From NCBI GenBank assembly GCA_030407085.1, contig CM059586.1, forward strand, positions 36,257,501-36,321,500: a stretch of 64,000 nucleotides of DNA. The letters are read 5' to 3'. A program made the translations under genes and the position numbers. Position 1 is the first letter of the stretch. Each line of letters starts with the position of its first letter. Source of the DNA: Trichopria drosophilae. Taxonomy: Eukaryota; Arthropoda; Insecta; Hymenoptera; Diapriidae. Positions 37,702-50,300 of this stretch are shown piece after piece. Below the pieces are notes generated by a model. It searched no databases and was not told the DNA's origin. It saw only the letters and a program-made list of their open reading frames with translations.

Positions 37702-40700
37702 GGTGTCTCAAACAAAAAATTTGTTGGTAGGAAGTGGGATTAAAAAGAAAAAAAATATTTAGTCTCTTTGGAAATATCGATTAATTAGGATACATAAGTC
37801 GCGCGCTAAAAGCCCCGAAAGTTGCATTTGATTAACATGGTAAAAATTGATATTTCGGGTTGGATATTTTTTCTATGCTCTATCCAAAGTCGATTAATTA
37901 ATGCATAATCTTCACCATTAATGTCCGGAGAGAGACGATTTGAGTATCAGTTTGAGCGTCGATAATTCATACATAAATGCATTGCGACAAATTTTAGCGC
38001 CATTATTTTTATTGTAAATTGTATATTATTTCAGAATCTGTCAACAAAATTCAATAAAGTGAACCCAATTTTTTTTAAACTTCATTTTCAAAATATTTTG
38101 CCAACACAAACATTATTCTTACCTCGAAATAGCTTGAGATTGTCTCAGTGAAGAATTTCACATCCATGAACCCTAAGGATTAGAGTGTACTAAGTCGAAT
38201 TTTTTCCTTCAAAATGGCGGTTTTCAAAATGATAGATACAGCTTTAAAACATATGGTTACACTATTATTTTTCGACAAATAGAAAGCCATGCCATGTAAT
38301 ATTTAGATCATAGTTGCTAATGTAGTCTTCAAGGTCGCGGTTTACAAATATTAGATCAGAATTTCATAATTCAAAATAGCGAATTCAAAATGACGGACAT
38401 CGAATGCGAAAATTTTGTTTTATTTGAAGGTTTACATGCAACTTGATATATAATTGATAATTTTTTCTTTGATTATCAATATGAGATCAGAATAACAACA
38501 TTTAAAATGATGGATCAAAAATGCAAGTTTTTGATTACGGAAATTGCATACAAAAGAATTCTACTAATTATCAACAATTTATGAACGCGTTACTTCTTGT
38601 ACTTAGTTTAGTAGTGTTTACTATTGTTTACACTGAGAGGTTTTTATTCACGAAAATTGCAAATTATTTTCAATTTACGGATAAGCAGGTTTTAATCGTC
38701 CGGTTTTGTACTTTTTGCTACTCTGGTTTGTAAAATTTGCTATGTTCGGTTGTGTTGCGAACAGCGATATTTATCATTTAATTGTAATTTTTTGTAATGG
38801 TACTGGGTGCAGGTTTTCTGCGGTTTTCCTGCATCATTGCACACCGGTACCATGCGGAAATCGGCCGCAGCCGTGCGGAGAGACAATGTCGGTAAATTCG
38901 AAACCTGCAAAGCAATATTGATTCGTTTAATTTATTGAAAAAGATGACAGGCTGCGGTCCTATGTAGTTAGACTTTAAGTAAAAGGTATACTAGCTGGAG
39001 ACATAATTTGTATAAAAAATTACATAATATGTAACAATAGAACATCACGTAGGTATAGTTGCCCATCGACATTGCATTAATATAACACAATACTATTTAT
39101 AATTATCACTGAAAATAACCTACATGCCGCTGCGAACAGTGGAATTCATCGTATCTGTCATGCTTGCGTTGCAACTTCATGCAAATCAATTTTTCGCGTT
39201 CTCCAAATCGGATTCACTCAGCAATATGCTCGCTTGAAGCGAGAATCGTACTATTGGAAGAAGTTCAGAGTATAGAATACAATACAAGACAGAAAAAAGA
39301 AAATAAAAATAAAGTATCGTAGCTGTATAGTTGTAGCAGCGTCCGATCGGCCATTTCGTCTGATTGTACGATCGCTTGCTTGCGACGGAATGGCTCAACG
39401 TACTGCAAATTCAATTTCAGAAGATGTCAAATGCTCATACTATAACAATCATATGATACAAGTTTTTTATTCAAAAAGTTCCTTGCGTAGATTGTAATTA
39501 TCGTATGTATAATTATGAACTGAATCTCTTATCTTAATTTTTTCTTCATAATGTGAAAATATGTTGCTTAAAGTGGAGATTTGATGTTTGCAAATTTACC
39601 ATTATTTTTACGAGAAAAATCATAGCTGCAATATCGCACTGTCGCCCTGGTGCTCATCGCGATATGATTGTGCGGAAAGAATGCTTGTTGTCTTAGATGG
39701 CGAAAAGTCATTTTGGTAAACTGTCGAGGCTGCGGCTAGGATGGGCGAGCTCTGGCTGTGATTACACGAGAAGGCGTCCTGTGAAACATACCGTAAAAGT
39801 TCTTTGTTGACAGACTCAATTACAGAATTCTTTAAAAATGTCATTCCACAAATATAACCATTATCAAAAATGTCTTTTACAAAGCCGGGATTGTGTATTG
39901 CAGGTAGTATTGTTTGTTAAACGGGGCGATTTCTTGTTACTACGGTTTATTTAGACGCGAATAAGTATCCACTTAGAATCTTTCTTCCTTAGTTGCAATC
40001 CTATTTGGGAAAATACAATCGAGTAAACAGTCATTTGAAAGGTTTGCGTGCATAACAAAGGATTTCGGATTTCAATTAATGCATTTCGCAGAGATACAAA
40101 GGCGAGAGGATACAACGAAGGGAAGATCGCTAATGAAACGCACCCTTGATTTCTTCTTTACTTCCCTTCAAATGGGCTCTTAACGTGGCGGAAGGAACGG
40201 CGTCTATAAAAACGACTCTATCCGCGAGACTGGCAACCGCAGTAGATCGACAAGGAACCATTTGTCCCTCGTACCATCTCGCCCTTTCAGTATTTTCACC
40301 CTCGGTTCATTCTCCCTCTGCTGGTTCTCGTTCCATAACTTTGGTACCGCCACAGTTTCTTCTCGCGAGATATCCTCTTATTCCACTTGTTCCTTCACCT
40401 TTCATTCCCTTACTTTTCCTGTTTCTCTTGCTCGTTACTTGTCCTCCCTTGTTGCTGGCATCTCGCTTACTCTCGCGTTAACCCGATGTACGGGAATCGG
40501 CTCATTCTTCCTTTTTGTCACGCAATCGCCCTTTTTCTTTCTTGTACCCCTACGGAAGACTTGGCAGTATCTCCCTTGGACTTTTATACTTCCGTTGACT
40601 TCACGAGGGTTCTGTCTGTTTCTGCGATAAATTTCCTTACGGTCGAGAAGCTTGTCTCTTTCATCCCCTCCGCGCACGGATGCTCCTACACCATTCCGGA

Positions 40701-40817
40701 AGATATTATCAATAAATATCCTTACGGCCTACGATGATCAACTGAATCACGAAACTGAAGTAATGTCGGGTATCTTCCTCAAGAGTACCTGCCCTAACGC
40801 TATTCCCAAAACTGAAT
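37700..40817. other. Intergenic; decayed repeat copies and a pyrimidine-rich tract
   Basis: Positions 38200-38530 hold several weak copies of the AAATTCAAAATGGCGGA-type module found in the TTAA elements, so a heavily decayed relative is likely. From about 40145 to 40680 the plus strand is strongly pyrimidine-rich (CTT, TCC runs), which creates overlapping frames of over 100 codons in several phases rich in Ser, Leu, Pro and Phe. These frames are explained by composition and I do not call them genes. Confidence 0.4.
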
Positions 40818-41738
40818 TTAACCCCTTGGCAGTCGATGACGTGTCTACACGTCATGGTGCAAGAGGGCTCAAACTGTCGATGACGTGTATAGACACAAGC
40901 AGATTTGTGGCTACAAAAACACACAGATTGTAACGGTGTGTTTTTGTTATGAGGCACCATGCTTTAGAGGTGGCTGTATTTTAGAGGAATATAGAGAAAA
41001 ATAAGAGATGGGGAAGGAATCTTTCAATTGTTTTGTTTTTATTTATTATGCTTGTTTACAAACCTGCATAATAATCATGTAAATATAAACTCGGTTGATC
41101 AATATCAGTTAGTTTGTGTCGCGAAAAAGATCACTAAAAATCGGTGGCGGTTCCGGTTTTGCGCGTCGCGGTAGGGATGGGTGGGTAGTATTCTTTATTT
41201 TATTATATTTATTTACGATTAGTTTCGTGTCTTGGGCTGCTCACATAGCCGAACTGACGAGTCCGTGGGAAGACCTGGGACGAAACACCGATCCATGATT
41301 AATAATAATTATTTATATAAAATTAATTACGCATGAAATTGTCTGTGCTCCGTCAATCAATAAAAAATCGTTACAAGATTTGTCCACAAATGGATGCTCG
41401 GGGATTTTCGGGGTCGCTGGTTACGAATCTGAACTCAGATTTTGAAAATTCAAAGTGGCAGATCCAATATGGCGGACGATATTTTCAAAACCGACATTAC
41501 ATTTTTAATCTAATACATCATAAACTCCAAGTCACAAATTTTCAGTGAATATGATAAATATTTTAAAATAGCGTCAGCCATATTGAATCTACCACATTGT
41601 ATTTTCAAAATCTGAATTCGGATTCGTAATCAGCGACCTCAAATAGTATGCTCATTTGCGCAAATTTCAGTTTTCTACAAAATTGCCGACATTTTAACCC
41701 CACTTATGAGATTTTGGTCTTAACTGCGAAGGGGTTAA
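40818..41738. mobile_element. TTAA-flanked element carrying a hammerhead ribozyme
   Basis: TTAA at 40818-40821 is followed by CCCCTTGGCAGT; the right end, reverse complemented from 41738, reads TTAACCCCTTCGCAGT. Next to the left end GTCGATGACGTGT occurs twice. Two inverted copies of the GGTCGCTGRTTACGAATC module (41412-41475 plus, 41570-41640 minus), each with AATATGGC words, form an internal foldback. A hammerhead ribozyme core lies at 41224-41292. There is no transposase; the 60-codon frame at 41116-41298 runs through the ribozyme and is probably chance. TTAA/CCC ends suggest piggyBac-type mobilisation. Confidence 0.6.
41224..41292 (+). ncRNA. Hammerhead ribozyme (type III topology)
   Basis: All invariant core positions are present: CUGACGA (41254-41260), GAA plus A15.1 (41282-41285), and cleavage triplet GUC ending at C41231. 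Stem II is GUCC/GGAC (41261-41264 with 41278-41281). Stem I pairs 41232-41238 with 41247-41253 (one G.G mismatch). Stem III pairs GUGU (41227-41230) with ACAC (41285-41288), including the required U16.1-A15.1 pair. The stem I loop contains CUCAC and the stem II loop GUGGG, which can pair (one G.U), consistent with the loop-loop contact needed for fast cleavage. Predicted cleavage is after C41231. Activity is not shown, but the full core plus compatible stems is unlikely by chance. Confidence 0.75.
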
Positions 41739-42041
41739 GGATGAATCTTTGAATTATCTTGTAAGTTTTTCGAAATATTTAATGATTTTTAGAATTTATA
41801 GTTAGCAGGCAAACAATAAAAAATGGCGCTGTTGAATAACAGATATTGATCAGACCTGTAAGTGAAGTCTGATTAAAATTACGAATATGTATCATATCTT
41901 TCCTTGAATTTCGTATTTAGGATGATGCAAAGTACCATTTTATAGGTAATTTCATAGTCAATATTTACATGCATTTTATTGACGGTATGTGTTTTACAGA
42001 CGGCCAACTATGACCAATTTAAAGAACTTAAAAAACACAGG
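41739..42041. other. Short intergenic gap
   Basis: About 300 bases of AT-rich sequence between two elements; nothing recognised. Confidence 0.4.
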
Positions 42042-42917
42042 GCGAAGCGGCGATATCGGGGTAAAGTTGCGAATCCTTATTTTTGGAGGTCTCTGGGACG
42101 ACTATTGCAAAATTAAGTGCAAACCATAATCTTTTATGTTATTATTGTTTGTTTTAATAAAAATAAAATTCCCACGTTGGTGGAATGAACTTCTTCACAT
42201 ATATCAAAGTTTCCAACAACAGTAAAAAAAAAGAAATTGCATATTCGGAAGCTTTGAATACTCGTATTATATTAGGATCACATATTTTGACTTCATCTTT
42301 AGTTACTCAATGCATTCATCAAAAGGGAATTCTAAATTAAAAAATAATCATATCAAAGTTTCCAACAACAGTAAAAAATGAAATTGCATATTCGGAAGCT
42401 TTGAATACTCGTATTATATTAGGATCACATATTTTAACTTCATCTATAGTTACTCAATGCATTCATCAAAAGGGAATTCTAAATTAAAAAATAATCACGT
42501 AATGGAGACATCCGGGAAAAAATTTCACCGCTTCACCCCAAAGTATCATTTGGACTTCCAGGTACGATATACCATTATAAACACACAAAAAAGGAACAAT
42601 TCATGTCTTATAAATAAGTTCAAAAAATATACTTTTAGAATAAATATATAAATACTGATTATTAAACTGCCAAAATGAAAACATTGACCAATCTGAGAAC
42701 AACGTACAGGAAAATGTCTTGAAAGTTTTGTTTAAAAATTACATTTCTCGCTCCCAAAGGTAGGTAAGAGAACAAAAGATGAAATATCATGCCTCAGAAT
42801 GTGAAAAATGGTGTAAACAAAGAAACCACATATGATATTTTACAATCAGTATGATCATAATGGAAATATTTGAGATTCGCCACTTCGCCCCGGTCGCCAT
42901 TTGCCCCGTCTTCCCCT
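42042..42917. mobile_element. MITE with GGGCGAAGYGGCGA-type ends
   Basis: The left end reads GGCGAAGCGGCGATATCGGG and continues GTAAAGTTGCGAATC. The right end, reverse complemented, reads GGGGCAAATGGCGACCGGGG and continues CGAAGTGGCGAATC. The ends are GC-rich inverted repeats around an AT-rich interior. Outside the right end lies the reverse complement of ATAGGGGAAGACGG, similar to the left flank of the element at 20542. An internal duplication is described separately. Superfamily not determined. Confidence 0.55.
42202..42497. repeat. Two-copy tandem duplication, unit about 147-149 bp
   Basis: Positions 42202-42350 and 42351-42497 are almost identical, both beginning TATCAAAGTTTCCAACAACA and ending AATAATCA. 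They differ mainly in the length of an A run and two single bases. The duplication is internal to the MITE and looks recent. Confidence 0.9.
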
Positions 42918-43559
42918 ATCATTAATCATTAAACTCCTAAGATATTTCTAATCCTTTTCTAATTAAATAATTAGTGTAGACAATAAATCTTAGCCTAATT
43001 ATCTCTAAATGCTCTACTGTATTTAGTTTTACACCAGGTCCGTTGTCAAATAAATGCAAATCAAAACTTGAAATCTTTGGTTATATTTAATATCTTAACT
43101 ACTAGCAAAAAAAGATTCGTCTTATTATCTCGGGTCTGCAAAAGTATGCCATCATCATCTGCCGCATAAACATTGCAGATGTAGATTGTTTAACTTTCTT
43201 TAGCCTTTGATCAAACATCAGTGTCGTTGCCGATCTCAACGCAATCATAGCAGAAATAATTTGGTTAGGAGACATGTACATTTACGTCCAATCCAGGACG
43301 TAGAAGTACGGCACATTTTATTGAACCGTTGAAAGATTCACCAAAGACAATGTAAGGCTATGGCAATCACAATAAAGGATTCATTTTGACGAAGGGCCAT
43401 GAGCTATTGCCCCGGCAATTCCGGAAGAGGCCGGACAATTGATCAAATAACACTTTCCATTACCACGTATTACGAAATGCATTACCTTATTTTAATCCTG
43501 ATATACTGACAAAACTACCGGAATGAAAGGATCAGAGCTTCGATCGGATCCTGTTCAGT
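42918..43559. other. Intergenic, no supported gene
   Basis: AT-rich at first, then moderately CpG-rich from about 43260. No domain, RNA gene or terminal repeats recognised. Confidence 0.35.
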
Positions 43560-43770
43560 TTTCCCTAAGTACATTAGGGCCGAACCATGCCGTCTGACAT
43601 GAGCCAGACCAAATGTAACGTTTACACGTATGGAACCCTACCGTCACCAGATGAGGCTCTTCGCATTTATCCTGTTTTCTAAAAGTGAGTAAACTAAAAT
43701 TTGTTGTAGTCAGGAATCGAATCCGAGTCTCCTGCCCGCCAGGTTTACCCTCTGAACCCTCGACCACATA
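43560..43770 (-). repeat. tRNA-derived SINE, minus strand
   Basis: On the minus strand from about 43770, GGTCGAGGGTTCAGAGGGTA has the layout of a tRNA 5' half with an A box, and GGATTCGATTCC is a good pol III B box. The tRNA-like head covers about 43700-43770 and is followed toward lower coordinates by a unique body of at least 100 bases. No intact tRNA cloverleaf is apparent, so this is a SINE copy rather than a working tRNA. Confidence 0.6.
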
Positions 43771-44194
43771 GTCTTATGATATTTCTGTTATTATATTGTA
43801 CTTCATAAACAGTTTTACCTACGCGAAACATATTCCGAGTGGATATGATTAATGCACTGAGATAAACAGTGTTAATAGAGCGAAAATTGAGCCACTCTAT
43901 TGAAAAAGCGAATTCTCATTGTTAAGGAGTGAAAACTCACTATGTCCTCGCGTTAATCATTAGGTAAGCCCTGCCCTAACTACACTTGGGCCCAAAAACG
44001 CCTATTAAATAACATAATCCAATAACACTTTTGATATACGGGACGCATATTTAGCTAATGTTTAGGAATCATTTGATTTTAGATTTAGGAGTAAAAGAGC
44101 TGAAGGAGGAAAAATCCCTCTCCTCGGCACTTTGCCCGTAATCGAATTTTTGTTACAAGCCCGTGGAGCCTTACGGCACTTAGTTTACGTCCAT
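43771..44194. other. Intergenic, possible 3' UTR of the adjacent retroelement
   Basis: Positions 43878-43945 share words with the GAGTGAAA family seen near 7.8 and 27.9 kb. The segment at about 44100-44194 lies immediately downstream of the minus-strand retroelement coding remnant and could be its 3' untranslated region. No gene. Confidence 0.35.
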
Positions 44195-44391
44195 CTCGAG
44201 TTTCTTGTAGAAACGCAAGATGCAGGATATATTACAATCATTTAACTCATCTGGTGTGAGAACCTCTTTTTTACCCTTCGTCTGAGTCTGAACATAGATG
44301 AGCATTCGCCTATGACATGTTCGGAGGTTTCTTCTTCCTCTAGGCAAAACCAACAGATATTGTCAGTAACAAGTCCCTTCCTGCATAGTGA
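44195..44391 (-). pseudogene. Non-LTR retrotransposon ORF2 C-terminal remnant
   Basis: One minus-strand frame reads LCRKGLVTDNICWFCLEE, followed by EEETSEHVIGECSS and an Arg-rich segment. This gives CxxCx8HxxxxC, the zinc-binding motif found near the C-terminus of many Jockey/I/R1-type ORF2 proteins. After a frame shift the reading continues LTPDELNDCNISCILRFYKK, which suits the same region. Frame shifts and stops make it non-functional. No reverse transcriptase is seen upstream, so this is a 5'-truncated copy, as is usual for these elements. The clade cannot be fixed from this fragment. Confidence 0.6.
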
Positions 44392-47300
44392 GTGGTGAAA
44401 TCATTAGCTTTATTTGCAAAACTATAAAGAATTAATGAACTAAATAGCTTGAATTTAACGTTATATTAAAGCTACGAAAATTTCCTCATATTTAAGGCCT
44501 TCTCATTAAAGGATTTTTTAAATAGAAGAAACAATGATAATTCGGAGCTTAAGGTTGTCATCCCAAAATCTTAAAACACGTTGAGAGCGTCGCAGTTCAC
44601 TCACTGAAATGAATTTGCACAACGATCGCCAAATTAGAGATCGCTAATTACAGATGTGTCTAAAGCATTCCACTAAAAGTCCATGCATTGTTATAGTTGA
44701 AAATACATACCACCCATTTATAAATACTCGAAAGCGTTCAACAGGAATAATACCTGGTTAGTAAGTGGAGTAATTTATTACAATCTATGTAAAAACGTAG
44801 TATGTCCTAAAAATATGAGGGAAACGAGAGAATAATTCAAACAAGGACGTCCACAAACTCATGGAACATCCCTATTGTCGAAAGGACTCTGGTCGAATAT
44901 TGTCGTAACTTATTTTCCAGTTGAAACTTTAAGGCTCAAGGGTCTAAAAGCATCGCGTGACAGGAACATATAGGGCCAGTTTCGCAACTTTCGGTAACCA
45001 CGAATTTGAGGGTCGGATTCTGTTTCAAATGACTGGACAGTTCTGGTAGTCCTACCTTGCAATACAGAAACATCCCGCATGGGAAATTAACACAATAGAC
45101 ATTGATGTGAGAAATTGCGTTTAGCTTTCGTTGATACTAAATTCTAGTTTATCCGTGATCATCCCATGCACGTGGGAGGTTCTAAATGGGATGAGGAAAG
45201 TCTGCGAAAATTTCTTGACATTGACTATAAAGTAATCCTGTTATTCTGAGTTTCTGTTAAACGACGCCGTAACTCCTATGCAGATTATCATTCGTTCAGG
45301 AAAACATTAATGATCACCTATTTATTCTGACAGTTCCATTCGCCGAAGATGGAAAAGACAATTTCGTTTAAATGTTTAAATTCGGTATCAAGGTTTCACG
45401 ATTTGCAATGAATACAAATTATTTCTGCGCGAGAAGTCACGGTTGGTCTCAAGTCGGGATAGGTAGTAATCGGTACCGAAATTTGGGTTAAGGCAGGAAA
45501 ATTAAAATCGATTTTTCTCTTCGTAAGTTTCAGGTCGTATCGTACATTTCCGGATATCTCGGGTGCAATCCTCGGCATTATCTTTAACGGCGTTGCGCGC
45601 TCGGATCTCCGTGGATGTCTGTACCCGCGAAATACGAGCAAGCGGCGGAGTTTTCAGGACCCACACTGACATAATACACCAATGTAAAGTTTCTACATCT
45701 GGACTGACCTTTCCAAACAACGCGAAGAATAGCTTTAATTATTGCCCACGTCCTTCAACCTTTGATATTATTAAGAGTTGAGGTAAATCCTTAAGTGAAC
45801 AAATCCCAAGAATTGTAAGGAGATGTACAACTGTATGCAGAAATATTAGTAACAATTTCATTGCCACTCTCCTCTCATGCCTCATGGGATTCGAAAACCA
45901 CAATTGTTGTAACTCTCAAACTATTTAAACCATGCCAACATTGTTACTTTCGAATTAATCATGAACTAACGAAATTTGTATAGAGAAGTTCTCTATTGTT
46001 GCATTTAGCCTGCACGTTTCACTTCTCTATTCATGTAACTTGATAATAACATCTTTACTACTTAATTCAGACGCACCATTCTACTCAATTTCAATACCCT
46101 GCAAATTTAATTGATCTATGCTTTGTGAGCATTTTCACTTTTCATAACTTTTATTGCGGCTAGCACAAATCTTTCTACACAAGACAATGTATAATGTGAT
46201 CTGGATTTATATAAATTCTTTAAATGCTAAACTTGTCATGTATGTTATGGCAACGTAATAGCCGTAACGGTCCACCTATTTTCCATCTCGACACTTATCC
46301 TGTCTATCTTAAATTATACTATATTTGGTTATTTGAACTTTCACCTATAATATGTACATAAAGATTTTATCATTATGGTGATACCAATACAAGGGCACGA
46401 AATTGACCCAAATTTGACGTGACACTTGCATCAACACAAATGGACTTTCATTTCTCTTATCACGTCAACCCAAATCTGGACTGTTGTCTTTTCATATTAC
46501 TTTATTTTTCTTATTACGATCATCTCGTGTACTAAGGGTATCTTTCTAGGATTCGACAGTCATCGGATGCCATCTATATGAGATTATTCCCATAGGCCGT
46601 AGGAAATTCTCCGCGTTAATACGCCAATGGAGACGCAGAAAAACCCCACAAGCTCGAGGGTGGCTACACTGCCTCGAGGCGTTTATATCATCGAATATTA
46701 TACCGGCATCAGCACTCCTTATTTGTGTGGCCTTGGGCAAATATATGGGGTGGAACTGATTAGAGTGTAGACATTTTCAATTTGCTTGGATGATACTGAG
46801 GTGATTGTTATGTACGCAAAATGCTTTCCTTTTTTAAATATATTCGAAAGTGGCATTACAATTAATAAACTACAAAAAGGAAAATGGAAAAGGTAGTATG
46901 GACTTGCGAGAAGAATCGTGGTCTTCCTATAATTCACGAACACACGGTATATGTGCATATGCATACATATTGCACCCTCGGGCCTATAGTAAGTATTCGC
47001 TTTTGCCCTCACGTCCATCACGTCCACGATCCGAAACTATATTCCAAATATCAACGAAAATTTCACCCTGCCAATAAGCAGACCTCGCGTAGTCACCCAT
47101 TTCGTATATTTAACCGAATTCCCAACACAGAATCCCCGTTCGAATAACTCTCGCAATAACAATTTTCTTCCCTAGATAACATGTTTCAATATAGATATAT
47201 TTTGAGGTATATTCGGTACATCGGAAAAATTCTTAAAAATATGACTGCAAATTTAATATTCTTATAAAAATGATGTTACTAAAAAGCTCGCCAGAAATTG

Positions 47301-50300
47301 CTTGGTATGGCATTCTGGACTTTTGGCAAACAACAATCAATCCTGCTTCCAAGAACGTGTACTCAGACTGACCGTACAAATGAAATATTTTCATGGAAAA
47401 TCCCACAAAGAACAATATGACAAAAATCGAACCAGAAGAAAATAATAGGAGAATTCTATCATAATTTGTCTGCAAAAATGATAAAGATGAGATCATTCCC
47501 CTGTCTGATAGAGGGAACACTTTCAATTAAAAAACTGGCGTTTCCTGAATTTATTTATTTTGGTATTAATTTAACAAAAGTATTGTATTTATAAGTTTTT
47601 AACCTTTCCAAAGATAAGTGTTACCCTTCACAATATCCGAAATGAAGTAAACCGCGAGAAGCAATAAACTGCTGCGAAAGCCGGGTTTAATCCCGTAAAA
47701 AGCGCTGTCATTGTCCGTATTCATTTTGTAGCGCGTATTATCACTGGTTAAGTACGTCGTTCCTAGAAATGACATTCTCGAGGGTGGATGGAATTCCTGT
47801 GGCACCTAAATCTTTGCACCCCTCTAAGCGGTCATCTAATATTCTCGACTTAGTTAATCTCATACTATACGAACGAAATGAGAAAAGAAACACGCCTATC
47901 ACTTTTTAACACTTACCACGGGTGGAGTTGCCTTTAATCATAGTCAAAATGATATAACACGAGTAATAGCATTTAATTATTCATAGTTTAAATGAATTAA
48001 AGTTTATTAATCTTTCCTTAGTTGCACCTCTATTTGGAATATAGGATCTAGAATTTAAATGTTACTGTGGTGTACATTCCAGCAGGATTTGGTTTTTATG
48101 GTATCTTCAGAAGGTCGTAATTTTATGAAGAAAAATACTATTATAGTTATATATTGTCCATTACGGTTTAAAATTTGTTTAAATATTACGTTATTATTAT
48201 TATGCATTGAAACAAGCAGTTATCCCTGTTTCCTTGGTACTGGACGTACTTATATATTCACCATTAAGATGTAAAAATCTCTTATATGAGTAATGAAGTT
48301 TTTTCATTATAGAATTTAGTGTTAAATTTAAGTCCCTAATAATAGTTCCCAAATATCTATACTTTTAAAATTTGTATTAATTTTAGCTAAAACCTTTGAC
48401 AAAACTACATCTGCTTAAACAAAATTAGTGTAGGTGATATCTCTGCACATGTGTCCGTAGAAAGAGAAAGGGAGATTTGTGGGAAAGGAAGGAGAGAGAA
48501 GAAACGTTCTAGGGAGAGTGAAATGAAGAGAGAAGTATATAGAAGGGAGGGAGTCAAACAGGGGAAGACAATACCGAGGAGCTCCACAGCGCTCTCGGTT
48601 AATGAAACGCTGGATTAAGGACAGAAATTATGACAATAGCTTGCGCAAATGCAAAATTACATAATGTTCTATTTAACTTTCCTCGTAATAAAGTACGAAG
48701 ATATTTTTCAATCTATTCATTCGGTATATTATGGTCATTTTAATACCTTACCATTAAGGAGGAAAATACTTTTCAATCAAAATTAATAAAGATTGATATT
48801 TGATGTAAAATAATAATCTAAAACCATATTGTAGTTATCCAAAGTAATGTGACGATAAAGTACAATAAAGTAGAAAACTCTTGTTAATAATCCGAAGAAT
48901 CTAAATTGACTCCTGAAAATTATTAGAGATTACCATAGATATAAACAATTGCCAGTTTGCATTAGTATAAAACCTCTGAAACAATAGTAGAAAATGAATC
49001 CAGCCTGTAGCTTAGCTTTTTTATTTCCATGTTAAGGATCTTGGAAACTAGAGTAATGTAATAAATACCTAGACACAACCTAGACACAACTAACCAGAGA
49101 TATTGAATTTTAATTGCAATGGACGCGTTTGGAAACAGTTAGAATTTTGTTATATAACATCTCCTCGACATATCCCAAAATCTGTTTATAACTTACGAAC
49201 AGATATACAGAAGTGCTTTATAATACATACTGATAGTATTCCTTCTAGTCATTAGTACTTAATCAAATATAATTTAATATCATTCTCTCAATTTCCGATT
49301 TAGTCTCTCTACTATATTGGGTACTACACCTAAATTTGGCTATGCAGCACGTCGAAATGAACGAAGAAAGACTGAAAAACACGTTATATTTTAACAGGTA
49401 TAAAAAAGAGTCCTACTCCATCTTCCTTTTCAAACAAACCTTATTGGCTTATTCGTCGATCAACACATCAGCTGCTCAAAATAGATTGTATGACAGCAAA
49501 TTTCATTTAAACTTAGTAAAAATCGAAATCGCTGGGAAAATATTTGACAATTCTTATATTACGTACTTTTAAAATATCAAATCCTACGTTTTGACTCCTC
49601 TATTTTAAACCTGCGGCTTAAGTTTTAAAACGAATGATTGTAAAATGTAATTTTAATTTTTCCAACATTTTGCTGCATAAAAGAACGAAAAAATTGGATA
49701 CACGCGGACTACATTATAAAATTGATAACGTTAAAACTGTATAGCGCAAAAAAATAGTGGCATTATGGAAAAACAAATAGAACATAATAATAAATAAAAA
49801 GAAGCAATTTGTAACGCAATGCTGTGTTATACGTAAAATAAAAGATACGCTGAAATACTTTTCCTTTGAATAACCTCTTTATCATACAATTTTTTAAACT
49901 TTTTATTTGAAAACAGTGAGTACTTTCATGGATTATTGAAGATAATCTAATTTGAAGGGAATAAGTAACACATGTTTTATAAAATATACGTTCTATCTAT
50001 TTCTTAATAGCGTAAATTATTTCCACGTGTGTTGAAACGACGACATAGAACGATGCTGAAAATTGATACGACGACAGCGTCCTCGTATCACGTGCATCAG
50101 AACTATTCAATTAAAACGATAATATATAATGTAGTTTATAATAGTATATGTTGTCACACCTGCAACAAAAATGGCGACTTTGCGTGCCGGAAAAGCGTGA
50201 GACATGAAACTTTAAACGTTCTGCTTCTAGGGTCCGGCGGGCGCTTTTCACAATTTCGGGCCCTCCTCACCGGGCGCTATACACATTTTTGCACCCGCTT

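Noticed and set aside
40146..40737. Overlapping open frames of over 100 codons
   Set aside because: The DNA is strongly pyrimidine-rich, which removes stop codons in several frames at once. The products are low-complexity Ser/Leu/Pro/Phe with no domain.
41116..41298. Open frame of 60 codons with a hydrophobic stretch
   Set aside because: It runs straight through the hammerhead ribozyme inside a non-autonomous transposon and has no homologous look.
47233..47814. Two minus-strand frames with hydrophobic segments that looked like receptor exons
   Set aside because: The candidate donor after the upstream frame and the acceptor before the downstream frame do not join in an open phase, and no receptor motif is recognised.
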